Below, piece after piece: positions 34,050 to 44,879 of a DNA stretch of 64,000 nucleotides. Both the position numbers and the translations under genes were made by a program. The stretch comes from Helianthus annuus (lineage: Eukaryota; Streptophyta; Magnoliopsida; Asterales; Asteraceae): the NCBI RefSeq assembly GCF_002127325.2, contig NC_035434.2, positions 149,603,692 to 149,667,691 of the forward strand. The letters run 5' to 3'. Under the pieces are notes generated by a model, which was not told the DNA's origin, did not search any database, and saw only the letters and a list, made by a program, of their open reading frames with translations. Positions within the stretch are counted from its first letter, which is position 1. Every line of letters starts with the position of its first letter.

Positions 34050-34115
34050 TTTAACCTTCCCGTAGAGAAACGCCGTAGAGAAACGCCGATTTCACATCTA
34101 ACTGAAACACTTTAA
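34031..34115. repeat. Deletion scar with local duplications in copia RT
   Basis: A 24-bp sequence TCACATCTAACTGAAACACT plus TTAA occurs at 34031-34054 and 34092-34115. Between them a 13-bp unit CGTAGAGAAACGC is tandemly doubled (34061-34073, 34074-34086). The protein reading jumps from FQLDVKSAFLYG to YVDD, skipping about 80-100 residues of RT. Confidence 0.85.
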
Positions 34116-35420
34116 ATCCCTTCCACGATGCAAATGCTAGAAAGATCCTAATTGCTTCTAGTCGAGCCACAGGAGCATATACGTCGGTGAAATCTATACC
34201 CTCCTGCTGACTAAAACCCTGGACAATGAGTCGAGCTTTGTTTCGAATAATAACTCCTCGATCATCACTCTTGCATTTAAAAACCCATTTTGTGTTAATT
34301 TTCCTGTGACCGTCGGGCAAATCTACTAACTTCCACACTCCTAACTTCTCGAACTGGCTCAGTTCCTCCTGCATCGCATTGACCCAAGAATCTTCAGTAA
34401 GTGCCTCCTTATAAGTCCTCGGTTCAATCTGCGAAATAAAACAACCAAGTGAAAACTCAGTTTGTAATGGAGCAACTGTAGAATAAAAACAAGTAAGCCC
34501 TTGATCAATTTGTCGTCTAGAGCGGACGCCTGATTGCAATTCTCCAATAATTAGCTCCTCTGAATGATATGAAAGCGTTCTTGGCATCACCTCGCCCGGA
34601 ACATCTACCTCGCCCTCCAAATTTGTGATATTTTGATATGCACTTTGTTCACTAACTGGAATAGATTGACTTGAAATCTGAATTTGCTCCCCCTCATAAT
34701 CTGAATCACCACGATCAAATACTGGTCTGTTCTCAGATTCTTGATTATCATTCTCTACCATCTGATTATCATGAGCAACTTCATTTTGTTGAATATCATC
34801 ATGTTCACCAGCATTGCTTGGACCTGCTTTATCGTCATTTGAAGTATGCCTTTGACGCCTTGAAGACTCAGCTGGGAACCTTTCCTGCGATGACTCAAAC
34901 TCTCTTAGAATATCCAACTCGTCAAAGAAATCTTCTTCTTCTTCCTCTTCTCTTTCCATGTCAAATGAATTCCACAAAGTGTCATAATGAAAACGCCATG
35001 AATCGCCGGGATTTTGCGGTGGCATTGTGTAACCTTGACATTCAACATTATGTGCCTCAATAATCCGCTTCAAGCTTGGAACATAGAATCGTCTTTGTGG
35101 ACTTGAGTAACCCACAAATATGCCCTCGATACTCTTTGGACCAAACTTTCCAAAAGGCTCTAGAACTGTGCAGGAAGACCCAAACGGTTCTAAATACTTC
35201 AGGTTAGGTTTGCGGTTATTGATTAGCTCAAAACATGTCTTGTTAAATTTCTTTATAGTAAGAACCCGGTTGAGCGTATAGCATGCGACTGATACTGCTT
35301 CTGCCCAAAAATCAACAGGCAGCAAGCATTGTCCTGGCCGTTTCAATTAGTGTCCTGTTCTTTCGTTCTGCTACTCCATTTTGCTGCGGAGTGTAAGGAG
35401 CACTAAACTCATGCAATATA
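34051..35420 (-). pseudogene. copia integrase C-terminal half and RT N-terminus, 5'-truncated
   Basis: On the minus strand, from about 35420: [20 protein letters not shown] (integrase core), a frameshift near 35325, then [25 protein letters not shown], an acidic linker, and the RT entry WVNAMQEELSQFEKLGVW, FKCKSDDRG, IDFTDVYAPVARLEAIR, FQLDVKSAFLYG. Integrase zinc finger, protease, gag and the 5' LTR are absent. The break at about 35420 is against unrelated AT-rich DNA. Confidence 0.88.
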
Positions 35421-35871
35421 TTCGGTTTCGTTTGTTTTCGATTCGGTTTTGGTTAACTGTTAAGTTATTGCTCACTCTTAGACATTGTTAATCACTCATC
35501 ATATCATTTTTTTTAAATTAAAAATACCATAGTAATATTATACTCAAATAATAAAGAATAGAATACTCGTTTTTACAGTGTACTTTTTTTTATAAAAATA
35601 TTAACGTGCAAAAAGTTATGAGCTTTTAAAAATCGTAAGGATAATTAGTTTTTTATAATTGGATAAAATGTAACCACTAACTAATTATCTATTGTTTTGT
35701 TAGCAAGGATAATTAGTTTTTTATAAGGGGACAAAGGGTAACTACTAATTGATTATCTATAGTTTTGTTAAATATAAGGGATTAAAGTGTAATTAAGATG
35801 AGGAAGTTAGAGTGTAATTAGTGTTTGAAAGAATAATTCACCATATTTAAGTTGTACATTATGCATTCAAG

Positions 35872-35936
<65 letters not shown>

Positions 35937-36334
35937 TTAACTCTAATATACACTCTTCAACATGAACGGTTCCCTTATAATTTCGGGACGAAATTCCCAA
36001 AAGTATGAAAGACTGTAACATCCACAAAAAACGGGTTCTAGAAAAATCTGACTCATATGTAAACCGGACTCAAAATTCTAACCTTTCTAATGAGCCTTTT
36101 TCTGGTGTGTCACAGTGCGAATAAGAGACAGAGAAGACCGAGTGTGGGTTGTGACAATTTTATCTGTTATAATGATCCTATTTTAAAATGTATTTGTCTT
36201 AGAGAACTCGACCTTATGAAGGTTTTTTTTTAACCAAAAATCCTAAAAAAATCAAATTTTCCAAAAAGAAAAAAACCTTAAACATTGTAAAAAACTGATA
36301 TCATGCTGATGCTATTAACTTTTTACAACAACTG
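35421..36334. other. AT-rich intergenic DNA with (TA)n and a gypsy 3'-end fragment
   Basis: Contains two imperfect copies of AAGGATAATTAGTTTTTTATAA (35636 and 35704). At 35975-36013 TTTCGGGACGAAATTCCC followed by TGTAACATCC resembles the end of a gypsy pol and start of an LTR on the plus strand. The rest is unassigned. Confidence 0.5.
35875..35934. repeat. (TA)n microsatellite
   Basis: About 29 uninterrupted TA units. Simple repeat, likely length-polymorphic. Confidence 0.97.
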
Positions 36335-36337
36335 TAA

Positions 36338-37166
36338 GGCTGGGGGTGTGGTTTAAAGCCCCTATGGCTTTATAGTGCCACGTCAGATCCACATCAGCGC
36401 CATGTCACATAGGGGCTTTAAAACTCCCCCTTTAATTTGCATGAAATGGTTTAAAGTTCCACCATCATTACCTAATTATTATTTTTATTTAAATTCAAAC
36501 ATTATTTATTTTTGATATATTAATTTAAATTTAAATAACAAGAAAAATATATAAAACTCATAATTTAAATAAAAATTACATTGTCACTAAAAAATACAAT
36601 GCTTAAAAAGTAAGTAGGTTAATCTAAAAATACATATCATCACTCGTCATACAACGGATTTTCACCAAAATAATCGCGCATTAACCGTTCATGAGCACCT
36701 AATCAATCTCGTTCAAGAGGCCCTTGTCTCGTACACGTTGTAGACGATTGGGCTTCTTCTCGCAAATAATTAATCGCCTCTTGCATCACTTCGATAAGCA
36801 TATCGTCGACAATACCGTCAAATGAAGAGCTGGACGAATCGAATGAAGAGTGGAATGACATTTTTTAGATTAAAAATGATCGGAGAGAATGTGTGTGTTT
36901 TTGTGATTGATGTGTGTTTGAGTTTGTGATTGGTTTGTGTAAATATATGTGTATATGTATATTAGATATTTAATAGTTTTTTTATACATGACCGTTGCCC
37001 AACTGTCAAATTTGACCAAAGTCTCGAACAAAGTGCTAAAACGCTCGTTATTGGGCTGTCGAGAGATCAATGGCGCCCCTCTTTGGCGCGCAGGGGATAA
37101 GGTGGTGGCGCTATAGGGCTCTAACGAGTCTGACGTGACCAGAGGCGGTATACCACACCCCTGGCT
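36338..37166 (-). mobile_element. PIF/Harbinger-like non-autonomous element with 3-bp TAA TSD
   Basis: Ends GGCTGGGGGTGTGGT and, inverted, AGCCAGGGGTGTGGT, flanked by TAA (36335-36337 and 37167-37169). The interior retains a transposase-start fragment. TSD and terminus type fit PIF/Harbinger. Length 829 bp, far short of an autonomous copy. Confidence 0.75.
36649..36861 (-). pseudogene. Harbinger transposase N-terminal fragment
   Basis: From ATG at 36861 the minus strand reads MSFHSSFDSSSSSFDG, an acidic segment, and EAQSSTTCTRQGPLERD, then an in-frame stop (36703-36705), then GAHERLMRDYFGENPLYDE and another stop. ERD..AHERLMRDYF is the conserved start of plant HARBI1-type nucleases. The DDE catalytic domain is absent. 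Confidence 0.6.
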
Positions 37167-37329
37167 TAAGGGGCCGAAAACACCACCTTAATTTTTTTTT
37201 TTTTTTCATAATTGTTTTTGAAACATTTCAATACAAGTGTGTGGAAAAATAAAAGCAAAACTCATACAAAAATACAAAGTTCTTATGCTAAGATTACTAA
37301 AGTACCACTGTTGAAATCATTTCCTTGTT

Positions 37330-37425
37330 AACAGATCGGAGAATATTATACGAGTTCTTGAATTTCAAACTCGAATCTTCTTGAACCCTAAAATCCATCG
37401 CAGCTCGCATCCTCGATTCCGTCAG
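37330..37425 (+). promoter_or_regulatory. DEN1: Candidate first (non-coding) exon and promoter of the DEN1-like gene
   Basis: A pyrimidine-rich, ATG-free stretch ends CGATTCCGTCAG followed by GTACCG, a good plant donor (37426). An acceptor CAACCAG lies at 40005-40011, 27 bases before the DEN1-like start codon. This would make a 2586-bp 5'UTR intron. An alternative transcription start is the UTR-like region at about 39080-39240. Neither is proven by sequence alone. Confidence 0.35.
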
Positions 37426-38013
37426 GTACCGTTTCTTCCTCCGTTAAAATGATTTTTTTTTTTCAATTTGCATTCGTTATATTAAGGTTTTGCAATTTGA
37501 TGATGAAATTGAATACTAATCTCGAGCAATTAAGTGATTCAATCGTATGAATCTCTGTTCCTTTCACTTACTTTATGAATTATGAATATGCTTAAGTTTG
37601 AACTAAAACCCATATGAGGAAACAAAGATTTGTATGTGACTGATGTGCACACCAACTGTTTGTTAAAATGCCTGTATTGGGAATAGACCATACTTTATGT
37701 CAGTTAAAAGTAAAATGTTTTGCATATCAGAACCCTCAAGTTTTGTATTGCTTGTAAGAAGATTGGTGTTGCATTTTGAACCAATGTGTAATTGGTTAAA
37801 ACAAGTCAATGCGGGTCGGTTAAAGTAGATACAACATTACAGAATTGAGGATTTAATGCCCCTGGTGCAAATAATGGATTTGAAGTTTTTAACTTTGTGG
37901 GATGTTTGAACCTGATATCCCTTTTTGTGTTGATGGGTATTGATGTTGGTGTTGTTTTCTTAGTATTTGTTGCTGTTTTGATCTTTTTGGATTGGTTGAT
38001 GGGTTTGATTTCA

Positions 38014-38530
38014 TTTTTTTTTGAACGGCCAACAAAAACGGAATTATTATATCAACCGCTGGATTAACAACTGTTAATCAGAGCCAGCAAACATACATAC
38101 AGAGAAACATAAACATACAAAGTACAACTTGGAGCTATTACTCCCACACCAAGCATACATCAGACGCCCAAGGCTGCTGCACCAAAATTATTCCACTGGT
38201 TCCAAGTCAACAAGGATTTTTTTGCTCGATTTTTATACCATATAAAGCTCGCCGCCTTAATTTCCTCAAAAACATTATGGAATCGTGGCTGTTTTCTGTT
38301 AAAAACTAAGTCGTTACGGCTTCGCCGAATGCACCACACAACGTTTGCATAACCATATAAACGACCTTTTTCCATTTAACCGAGCCACTGACATGCTGAT
38401 GAAATCGCATCAAATCCTTACGTTCCAGCACAAAAATTGAGTTGACTCTGACCCATTTACTGATCTCCTCCCATATCCTTTGCGCGAACGAGCACGAGAT
38501 GAAAAGATGTCTATGACATCACTAGCGAGG
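38014..38530 (-). mobile_element. 5'-truncated LINE fragment
   Basis: The minus strand reads QRIWEEISKWVRVNSIF and, in another frame, a 71-codon piece with VVWCIRRSRNDLVFNRK and FEEIKAASFIWYKNRAK (38160-38375). These are hallmarks of the C-terminal zf-RVT region of plant LINEs. A poly-A end (T run at 38014-38022 on plus) marks the 3' end. Frameshifted and dead. It sits in the presumed DEN1 5'UTR intron. Confidence 0.8.
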
Positions 38531-40011
38531 TACTTTATTTATCTGCTTAGTTTAGAAAGCGATTGGTGTGACGGTTCATGTGGCCTTTTTGATGAAAATT
38601 ATGTTTGAGTTTGTGATTAATTTGGGATGATAAGTTCATCAATTTGATTATTTCTTTTTATACCTAGATCTTAGTGTTAGGGTTGTTCAAAAAGCAGTCT
38701 TTTTTTTTTCTTTCTGATTTTACATGTTGAACTTAACTGTTTACTTCACTTTCATTAACTGGAAAACACAAGAAATCACTAATCTTGAGCATTTTTTTTT
38801 ACTTTCATATAGTTTATGTTTTTGCATCCCCTCTTATGTTCTTTCAGTCATAGTTTGATTTCAAAATTCAAACCTTGGCTTCTTGTACCTAGCTTCTCGC
38901 CATCAATGGTTAGAAAAAAAAAATATAATACGACAAAATAGTTAGCGGTTAAGATTCGAAATGGAAGAAAGAGAAAGATATAATAAAAAAAGAATATAGA
39001 GATGGAGAATCAGATGTGTTGGGTTTTTTAAAAGATGAATAGAGTTTAGATATAAAGAGGAGTTTTAGTTAAGTTATAAAGATTGAGTTTTCATAAAATA
39101 TCGGCGCTCAACGACCGTCGACCACCCTTATCCGTCAACGAAACAGTTTCTTAATCGCACTCTGCGTCCTCAGTCTGCACAGATCTCTGCTAACCCTAAG
39201 TCCTTAATTGCACCTTAAATTTGTAAACCCTAAGTTAGAGTGGAATTCTCTGATTCATGTTGTTAGTTGCTAATTGCTATTAGGGCACATTGCTATGATT
39301 TTGCTATTGAGAGTTTGTTCAATTCCGTTAATATGCAGGTTTTAATATGATATTTTGTGTATATGAATTGCTATTCTGTGTTATAATATGTCAAAACTGT
39401 TGGTTCTACTTTCCATAGTAATTCTCGATCCTAATTCACATGGCCTACAAATCAACAAACCGTCTTATACTATTTGTGTATATGTCATGTGTATTTATAC
39501 ATATGTTATTGGATTTGTATAAATGTAATATGTATGTTTTTGTATGATGTTCCTTCAAGGGGGTGCATAGTGGTAAGCGATTTGAGTATCTTAACTTCCA
39601 CTGTTTCTGCCTTTAATTAGGTGTGTCAATCGTGTTGGGTTGACGGGCTGAATTGTTCAATCTGAACATGACATGTATTTTTATTCGTGTATAAAACACC
39701 GAGTCTTACCCCTACACATTTAAAATCATGTAACTTGAACACGATCCCTTAACCCATTTATCCAAACGTGTCAAACGAGTGGACATGTAATAATCAAGTT
39801 GTCAACGGGTTAATCAGGTTGGTGGGTTGTAAAAAATGGGTTAAACGGGGTTGTGGGTCGATTTGTTTGATTAAACGGGTTAAACAGGTCAACACAAACA
39901 TGACCCGCTTATTAAAGTGTATAACACAAAATAATGATAGAAATATTTTGGTTTAATTATCATCCGGCATTAACATGTGCATGATCTATACTTATTATTT
40001 TGATCAACCAG
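38531..40011 (+). other. Upstream region of the DEN1-like gene
   Basis: Mostly AT-rich. At 39080-39240 it turns C-rich and UTR-like. At 39610-39930 repeats such as CGGGTTAAACGGG and GGTCAACACAAACATGACCC suggest an old MITE. No ORF is supported. Confidence 0.4.
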
Positions 40012-40038
40012 GTGCACATTAACATTAACATCTGCAAC

Positions 40039-40710
40039 ATGCCAAAATCCTCAGCCGATGAGAAGATCTTAAGTTATAACGACGTCGTGCTCAGGCAATC
40101 CGATTTAACGATTCTAAACGGTCCATATTATCTTAACGATCGCATAATCGAATTTTACTTCAGTTATCTTTCTTCATCACATCCTTCCGAACACATTCTA
40201 CTCGTCCCACCTTCAATCACTTTCTGGATAATGAACTGTCCCGACATCAGCAGCCTCAACGATTTCCTACAACCCCTAAACCTACCATCGAAACAGCTAA
40301 TAATCTTCCCCGTAAACAACAACGATGATGTAACGGCGGTAGAAGGCGGCAGCCACTGGAGCTTACTTGCATTTGAGAAAGCCACTAATGTATTCGTGCA
40401 TCATGACAGTTATGGTGGTATGAACAAGAATGATGCAAAACGCCTTTATAGAACGCTTGTTCCGTATACGGGTGGTTCTGGATCACGTTATGTGGAATGT
40501 GAGAGCAGCCCGCAACAAGTTACGGGTTATGATTGTGGTTTGTATGTTTTAGCCATTGCGAAGGAAATATGTGACTGGTTTGATGGCAATTCGACAAAGA
40601 ATGAGGATTTGTGGTTTGCGAAAGTTGAGGAACGTGTTACTCCTGAAAGGGTTTCGGGTCTTCGTGTCGAGATTTTGGAGTTGATAACGAGTTTAAGAGG
40701 AAGAAAGTGA
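40039..40710 (+). CDS. DEN1: Ulp1/SENP8-like cysteine protease, probable NEDD8-specific protease DEN1
   Basis: Predicted 223-aa protease of the C48 family. Plant DEN1 (SENP8/NEDP1 type) removes NEDD8/RUB from substrates and trims its precursor. Start chosen at MPKSSADEKILSYNDVVL (ATG 40039); the open frame extends 13 codons upstream, but those follow a likely splice acceptor. Key residues in this numbering: His106 in GGSHWSLL, Asp123 in VHHDSYGG, Gln160 and Cys166 in PQQVTGYDCG, the full Ulp1 triad plus oxyanion Gln. LNGPYYLNDRIIEFY near residue 30 and LVPPSITFW near 55 match DEN1 rather than the larger SUMO proteases, which also carry long N-terminal extensions. The coding region is intronless, near full family length (about 225 aa) and undamaged. 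It stands alone between repeats. Confidence 0.92.
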   Translation: MPKSSADEKILSYNDVVLRQSDLTILNGPYYLNDRIIEFYFSYLSSSHPSEHILLVPPSITFWIMNCPDISSLNDFLQPLNLPSKQLIIFPVNNNDDVTAVEGGSHWSLLAFEKATNVFVHHDSYGGMNKNDAKRLYRTLVPYTGGSGSRYVECESSPQQVTGYDCGLYVLAIAKEICDWFDGNSTKNEDLWFAKVEERVTPERVSGLRVEILELITSLRGRK

Positions 40711-40956
40711 TGATTTGTGGTATGATGTATTTTGGAATTAACCTGTTTGATATGTTTGGATGGAATCTCAATGAATGAAATGTTTCATCTTCATATTTGT
40801 TAGTTTGTAGGATTGTAATGAGTATATTAATGATTTCGCTTTTGTTTACATAATTTGTATTTGTGAATGAATGTTGGTTTATGTTTGTATATTAAGAAGA
40901 TTCATGTCTGTTTATTTCAAAACCAATAATAAGTTAAAGAGTAATATAATGCATAT
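40711..40956 (+). other. Presumed 3'UTR of the DEN1-like gene
   Basis: AT-rich, with several near-upstream-element-like TGTTTAT and AATGAATGAAATG stretches typical of plant 3' ends. No other feature seen. Confidence 0.4.
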
Positions 40957-40973
40957 ATGGCTTTAAATGTGAT

Positions 40974-41110
40974 TCGAGCCGAGGGTCTAACTAGAAGTAG
41001 CCTCTCTATTTCTACAGGATAGAGGTAAGGTAAGGTTGTCTACATCTTATCCTTCTCAGACCCTACCTTAGTTTTACTATTGGTAGGATTTACTGAGAAT
41101 TATGATGATG
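40974..41110 (+). mobile_element. 5'-truncated SINE with perfect 17-bp target duplication
   Basis: The body has AGTAGCCTCTCTATTTCTAC, AGGTAAGGT and CTTCTCAGACCCTACCTTAG, resembling the 3' part of tRNA-derived plant SINEs, and ends in GATGATGATG. ATGGCTTTAAATGTGAT flanks it exactly at 40957-40973 and 41111-41127, showing target-primed insertion. Confidence 0.88.
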
Positions 41111-41127
41111 ATGGCTTTAAATGTGAT

Positions 41128-41911
41128 ATACAAGATAATTATGTACTCACCTTTGTTTCACTCTTCCACTACTCATGATTGTCTTTTGAGCAATATATAC
41201 AAGTGCCTTATGGTTATGTAGTTCGTGTGGTTCTCAACATATTATTGGTTTTTGAAATGAACATGCCACTATGTATTTATATGTGTGTGTGTGAGAGAGT
41301 TTGCAGACACGCTCATTCTTCTAATGGATATTTTGGATACATAGTTGTAAAGTTTAGACAAACTATTATATTTGGTTTAGACGCACCGTTATAACTAATT
41401 TAGACGCACTGCTGTTGACTTTTTGGTACAAACCTAGTTCCGTTAATTTGTTATACTTATATGACGTTTATATACTTTACCTTCTTTTGAAAAATTAAGA
41501 CGATGAAATCAAGGGTTTTATTATTTTTATCTAAGTAATATTCTTATATTTTGAAAAAAAAAATATTGTTTCACTATGATTACAATGAAGGTTTTTTTTT
41601 GTTCACCGGCACCAGTTTTTTTACCGAGTAAAATTAGGTCACCAAAATATTTTAGGTTCCAAAGATGATATTTGTTTTGTTAAAAATGATTTTAAAGATG
41701 ATCCTAACATGATTTCATCCTCCTTCGATAACTACATGAATTTCATTATTTCTATGACTTTCTTTACCACAACTTTAAACATAGAAAAGTTCCAAGCTTT
41801 CGTAAAAAAAAAAAAAAAACAGCCTAATTACCCCCAAATTTAAAGTATTCATCGCATTTAATGGTTAACAAATAACAATCACATATGAAAGAAACCCACG
41901 TGATGAAATAA
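41128..41911. other. AT-rich intergenic DNA
   Basis: No gene or element boundary recognised. Contains short GT and poly-A runs (41280-41295, 41804-41819). Confidence 0.5.
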
Positions 41912-42252
41912 ATCCCCCACCCCACCCAGCTCAGTTGGTCAGTTGGGCTGGTGTTCTCTTTGGAGACACCGGTTCGACTCCCGGATGTAGCAAAGGTGCG
42001 GGACGTTTCAATGATGGATCGTTTCTTACCAAGGCATGGTTCGATCCGGAGGGCAACTCGGTTTTTACCCGGCTGTTACCCCAGCGAGGTTCTCGTATGG
42101 GGACAGTATAGTTTCCGGGCGAAGGTCAGTTTGCGCGGCGGCTGGGGCCCGATAGAACATCGCGTCCGTAGGCGGGGCTGACAGGGGATTGTCTTTGACA
42201 AGAACCCGGTGACCACTAGGTCCTGTACATAGAAAGTCACCCTTCAAAAAAA
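41912..42252 (+). mobile_element. tRNA-derived SINE with A and B boxes
   Basis: The head contains A-box-like AGCTCAGTTGGTCAGTTGG (about 41928) and B-box GGTTCGACTCC (about 41970), in the spacing of a pol III promoter. A body of about 260 bp ends in CAAAAAAAA. Flanking ATGAAATAA (41903-41911) and ATGAAACAA (42253-42261) match at 8 of 9. Not a tRNA gene: the acceptor stem does not close. Confidence 0.8.
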
Positions 42253-42961
42253 ATGAAACAAGAAACAAAGCAATTGGGTTGTCCTGCTTCTTCTTATACG
42301 TTATAATGATAAATAATATTTACTTAGTCGGTTAATATTCATATATACGTATTGTTCATCACATCTTGATGAATAGTGACATATTTTTGTCTTTTGTGGT
42401 TTTGTGTTTTATTTTTGTTTTTTTTAACTTTAGGTTTTTTTTTTCATTTTTGTTTTACAAGTTTATTTTTTATTTTTATAATTTTGTCATAGAAAGTTAA
42501 ACAAGGTTAGTTTTTTATTAGTTTTTGTTGTACGCTTTTTCCATGATTTGGTTGTCGTTTGGTTGCTACTTAGCGCAATGTTTGATGGTCACATCCGGTT
42601 CCTTAGCTTTTTTTTAAATTTTCGTTCGGTTGCTATTTAGCATAATGTTTGGTAGTTTTTACGTCATGTGAGTCACTTGGTGTTAAAAATCGTGTATTAT
42701 TTTACGTTTTTTTTCCAATTTTAGTCGTGGTTTGGTTTCTACTTGTTAGACTATAAGATTAGTTTACAAATAGATATTATTAGAGGGTATTAAGGTGTAA
42801 TTACTTTATCTATATATAGGACATATTGTAACCCTATTACATCATTCAATACAATTACGTGATTTGATTCTACTTAGCACAATTTTACGCTTTCCGGTCC
42901 TGCAACGCTGGTAACATAGTTTTACTCCCCCGCCCCGCAACGCGGTGGGGCTTAAGACTAG
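42253..42961 (+). mobile_element. Helitron 3' terminus and body, non-autonomous
   Basis: A hairpin CCCCGCAACGCGGTGGGG (about 42933-42950) is followed by CTTAAGACTAG and a flanking T (42962). It closely resembles the terminus at 2761. The body is AT-rich without coding capacity. The 5' TC end was not fixed; the left limit given is the SINE end and is only an outer bound. Confidence 0.6.
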
Positions 42962-43309
42962 TTGATTACTTAGTGGTTTTAACCAGTTGAATCCAAAATC
43001 AAAAAATATAATGCCTTAGTCCCTAATTACTCATTTTATAACGTGCCGAGTCCAATTTTTTAAAACTTGTACTTTGATTTTGGACTCAAGTGGTCAAAAC
43101 CACTAAAACACAAGGACTCAAAAAGTTATAAAATGAGCGGTTGAGGACTTGGAACGTTAAACTTTTTGATTTTGAACTCAACTGGTTAAAACCACTAAAA
43201 CAGAGAAACTCAAAAAGTAATGAACTCAATGATAATATAGACTTTGTCGGTTAATATTATAAACTTACTTAAAGCATAAAGTCGGTGGCATAGGCCAACG
43301 ACATGCATG

Positions 43310-43620
43310 TGCCATTTCCTTTTTTCACACAATACTTTGAGTAAAGTAAATTTTGACCCCTTGCTTTTAGTTTTGTTAAATGGCGTTTTGAGTCCATTTC
43401 GACATTTCCTCTTTTCACCCATACTTTGAGTAAAATACATTTTGACCCCTTGCTTTTAGTTTTGTTAAATTGCATTTTTAGTCTCTTTCCTTTCCAAGGT
43501 AAACTTCAATTTTTCACCCATACTTTGACTAAAATACATTTTAGCCTTTTGCTTTTAGTTTTGAGTCCATTTCCTTTCCAAGTTAAACTTCATTTACATT
43601 GCAATATTAGACCATTGAGG
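43310..43620. repeat. About 90-100-bp tandem repeat, 3 copies
   Basis: CACCCATACTTTGASTAAA, TTTTGACCCCTTGCTTTTAG and GAGTCCATTTCCTTTCC recur in order at about 43322, 43418 and 43515. No ORF. Probably the body of the Helitron that ends at 44031. Confidence 0.75.
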
Positions 43621-43989
43621 TTTAATCTCAAAAGTTTATAATGTTTCAACTTTATCATTGTACGGTATATCTATACATTTTTAGCTTATTGCCTTCTTTA
43701 ATTATTTTCGTTCGCTAATTTCTTTTTTAAAAAACTAAACGTTTGGATTCAACCATACATTGAGTTGAACTGAATACGTCAAGACACCCGCCAAACTTTA
43801 AAAAATTTGCAATTGTAACCCCTAGACTACAACTCCTACTTTTGCAAATGCCAATGCATTGTGTTTTTCGAAATGTCTTTGGCATTGTGTTGTACACTTT
43901 GTGTCTACCTTTGTGATTTACATTTTTTTGTAATTGTCTTTAACGCACTGCGTTTTACGAATCATGTTTGGTCTTACTATATGTTTCCA

Positions 43990-44031
43990 CCCGTCGCGCG
44001 CCGCCGCAACGCGCGGCGGGCAAAATCCTAG
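43990..44031 (+). mobile_element. Helitron 3' terminus (third copy)
   Basis: An 11-bp GC stem (43990-44000 with 44010-44020, one G-T pair) is followed by CAAAATCCTAG and flanking T. Canonical Helitron 3' end. The 5' limit is unknown, perhaps near 43240 where GTCGGTTAATATT recurs from 42330. Confidence 0.65.
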
Positions 44032-44339
44032 TTGTACTTAACTTGTAAAAATAAGTACCTCTATTTAACGTATTTTCAATGCCATGCAGAATGATGAACT
44101 TGCAGCTCGATCCAATTTAGTTGGATTTAGATTCGCAAACTTAAAACATTATTCGAGACTCGATCAGAGGCTCAAAGCCCAGTTTCGGTCAACGGCCCAT
44201 TCAAGGTTATATACTTATTGTTGTTCTTCAGTAAGACTAGGCTTTAGTTATGGGGCATGACAAGTTATACTAACGGTAACACTGGGCCCTTCAACTTTTG
44301 GGTCTGACGAGAAGTTACAATATAATATTGTAGCCTTGT

Positions 44340-44620
44340 AGGTATTAGGGTGGTCGGGGCGCCCCGTAAAACACCTTATCACTGCCGCAAGTGGGTGTTT
44401 CATGGTACTGATGGGTTTGGTCGTGATACACATCACGGCCGTAGAGTGATTGTGGAACTTGATTCAAGGGTTATGATTGGGTGTGGGTTAATGATTATGG
44501 TGGTGTGATGGGTTTTGCAAGTGTGATAGTGAAAATCTGATGAAATGATGTGTTAAATGATGATTGGATATGATAGTGTGATGAATATGAAAAACGTGAT
44601 GGGTGCCCCTTCCACCTTTA
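44340..44620. mobile_element. Possible PIF-like MITE
   Basis: AGGGTGGTCGGGGCGCCCC at the left and, inverted, AAGGTGGAAGGGGCACCC at the right form an imperfect TIR. The interior has GATAGTGTGATG-type repeats. The TSD is unclear. Confidence 0.35.
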
Positions 44621-44833
44621 AAATAAAGTATTTGTGGGTACAAAATTTATATCACTAAAAAGTTAATTAGAATTTAATTTGAAAAAATAAATTGATATAG
44701 CTTGTTGACTTGAAATTTGAATAATTGTATGTAAATACAAATTTAAATAAAAGAAAAAAAATTCGAAATTTTACCAAGTAAAGAAAGCGTTATAGGTACA
44801 CTAAACAATGAGGCCTAAAAACATTAATTATGA

Positions 44834-44879
44834 GACTAGAAAGAGCTTATATCCATTTATATATAAGCTCTTTCTAGTC
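44834..44879. repeat. Perfect 19-bp-stem hairpin
   Basis: GACTAGAAAGAGCTTATAT (44834-44852) and its exact reverse complement (44861-44879) are separated by 8 bases. Nothing in the surrounding DNA explains it as the end of a larger element. Confidence 0.9.

Noticed and set aside
34671..35063. Plus-strand ORF of 130 codons
   Set aside because: Antisense shadow of the copia integrase-RT linker region.
41920..41995. tRNA gene
   Set aside because: A and B boxes are present but the acceptor and T arms do not close, and the unit continues 260 bp to an A-tail with a target duplication, so it is a SINE.
41951..42181. 76-codon ORF in the SINE
   Set aside because: Lies wholly in the pol III SINE body and has no recognisable motif.
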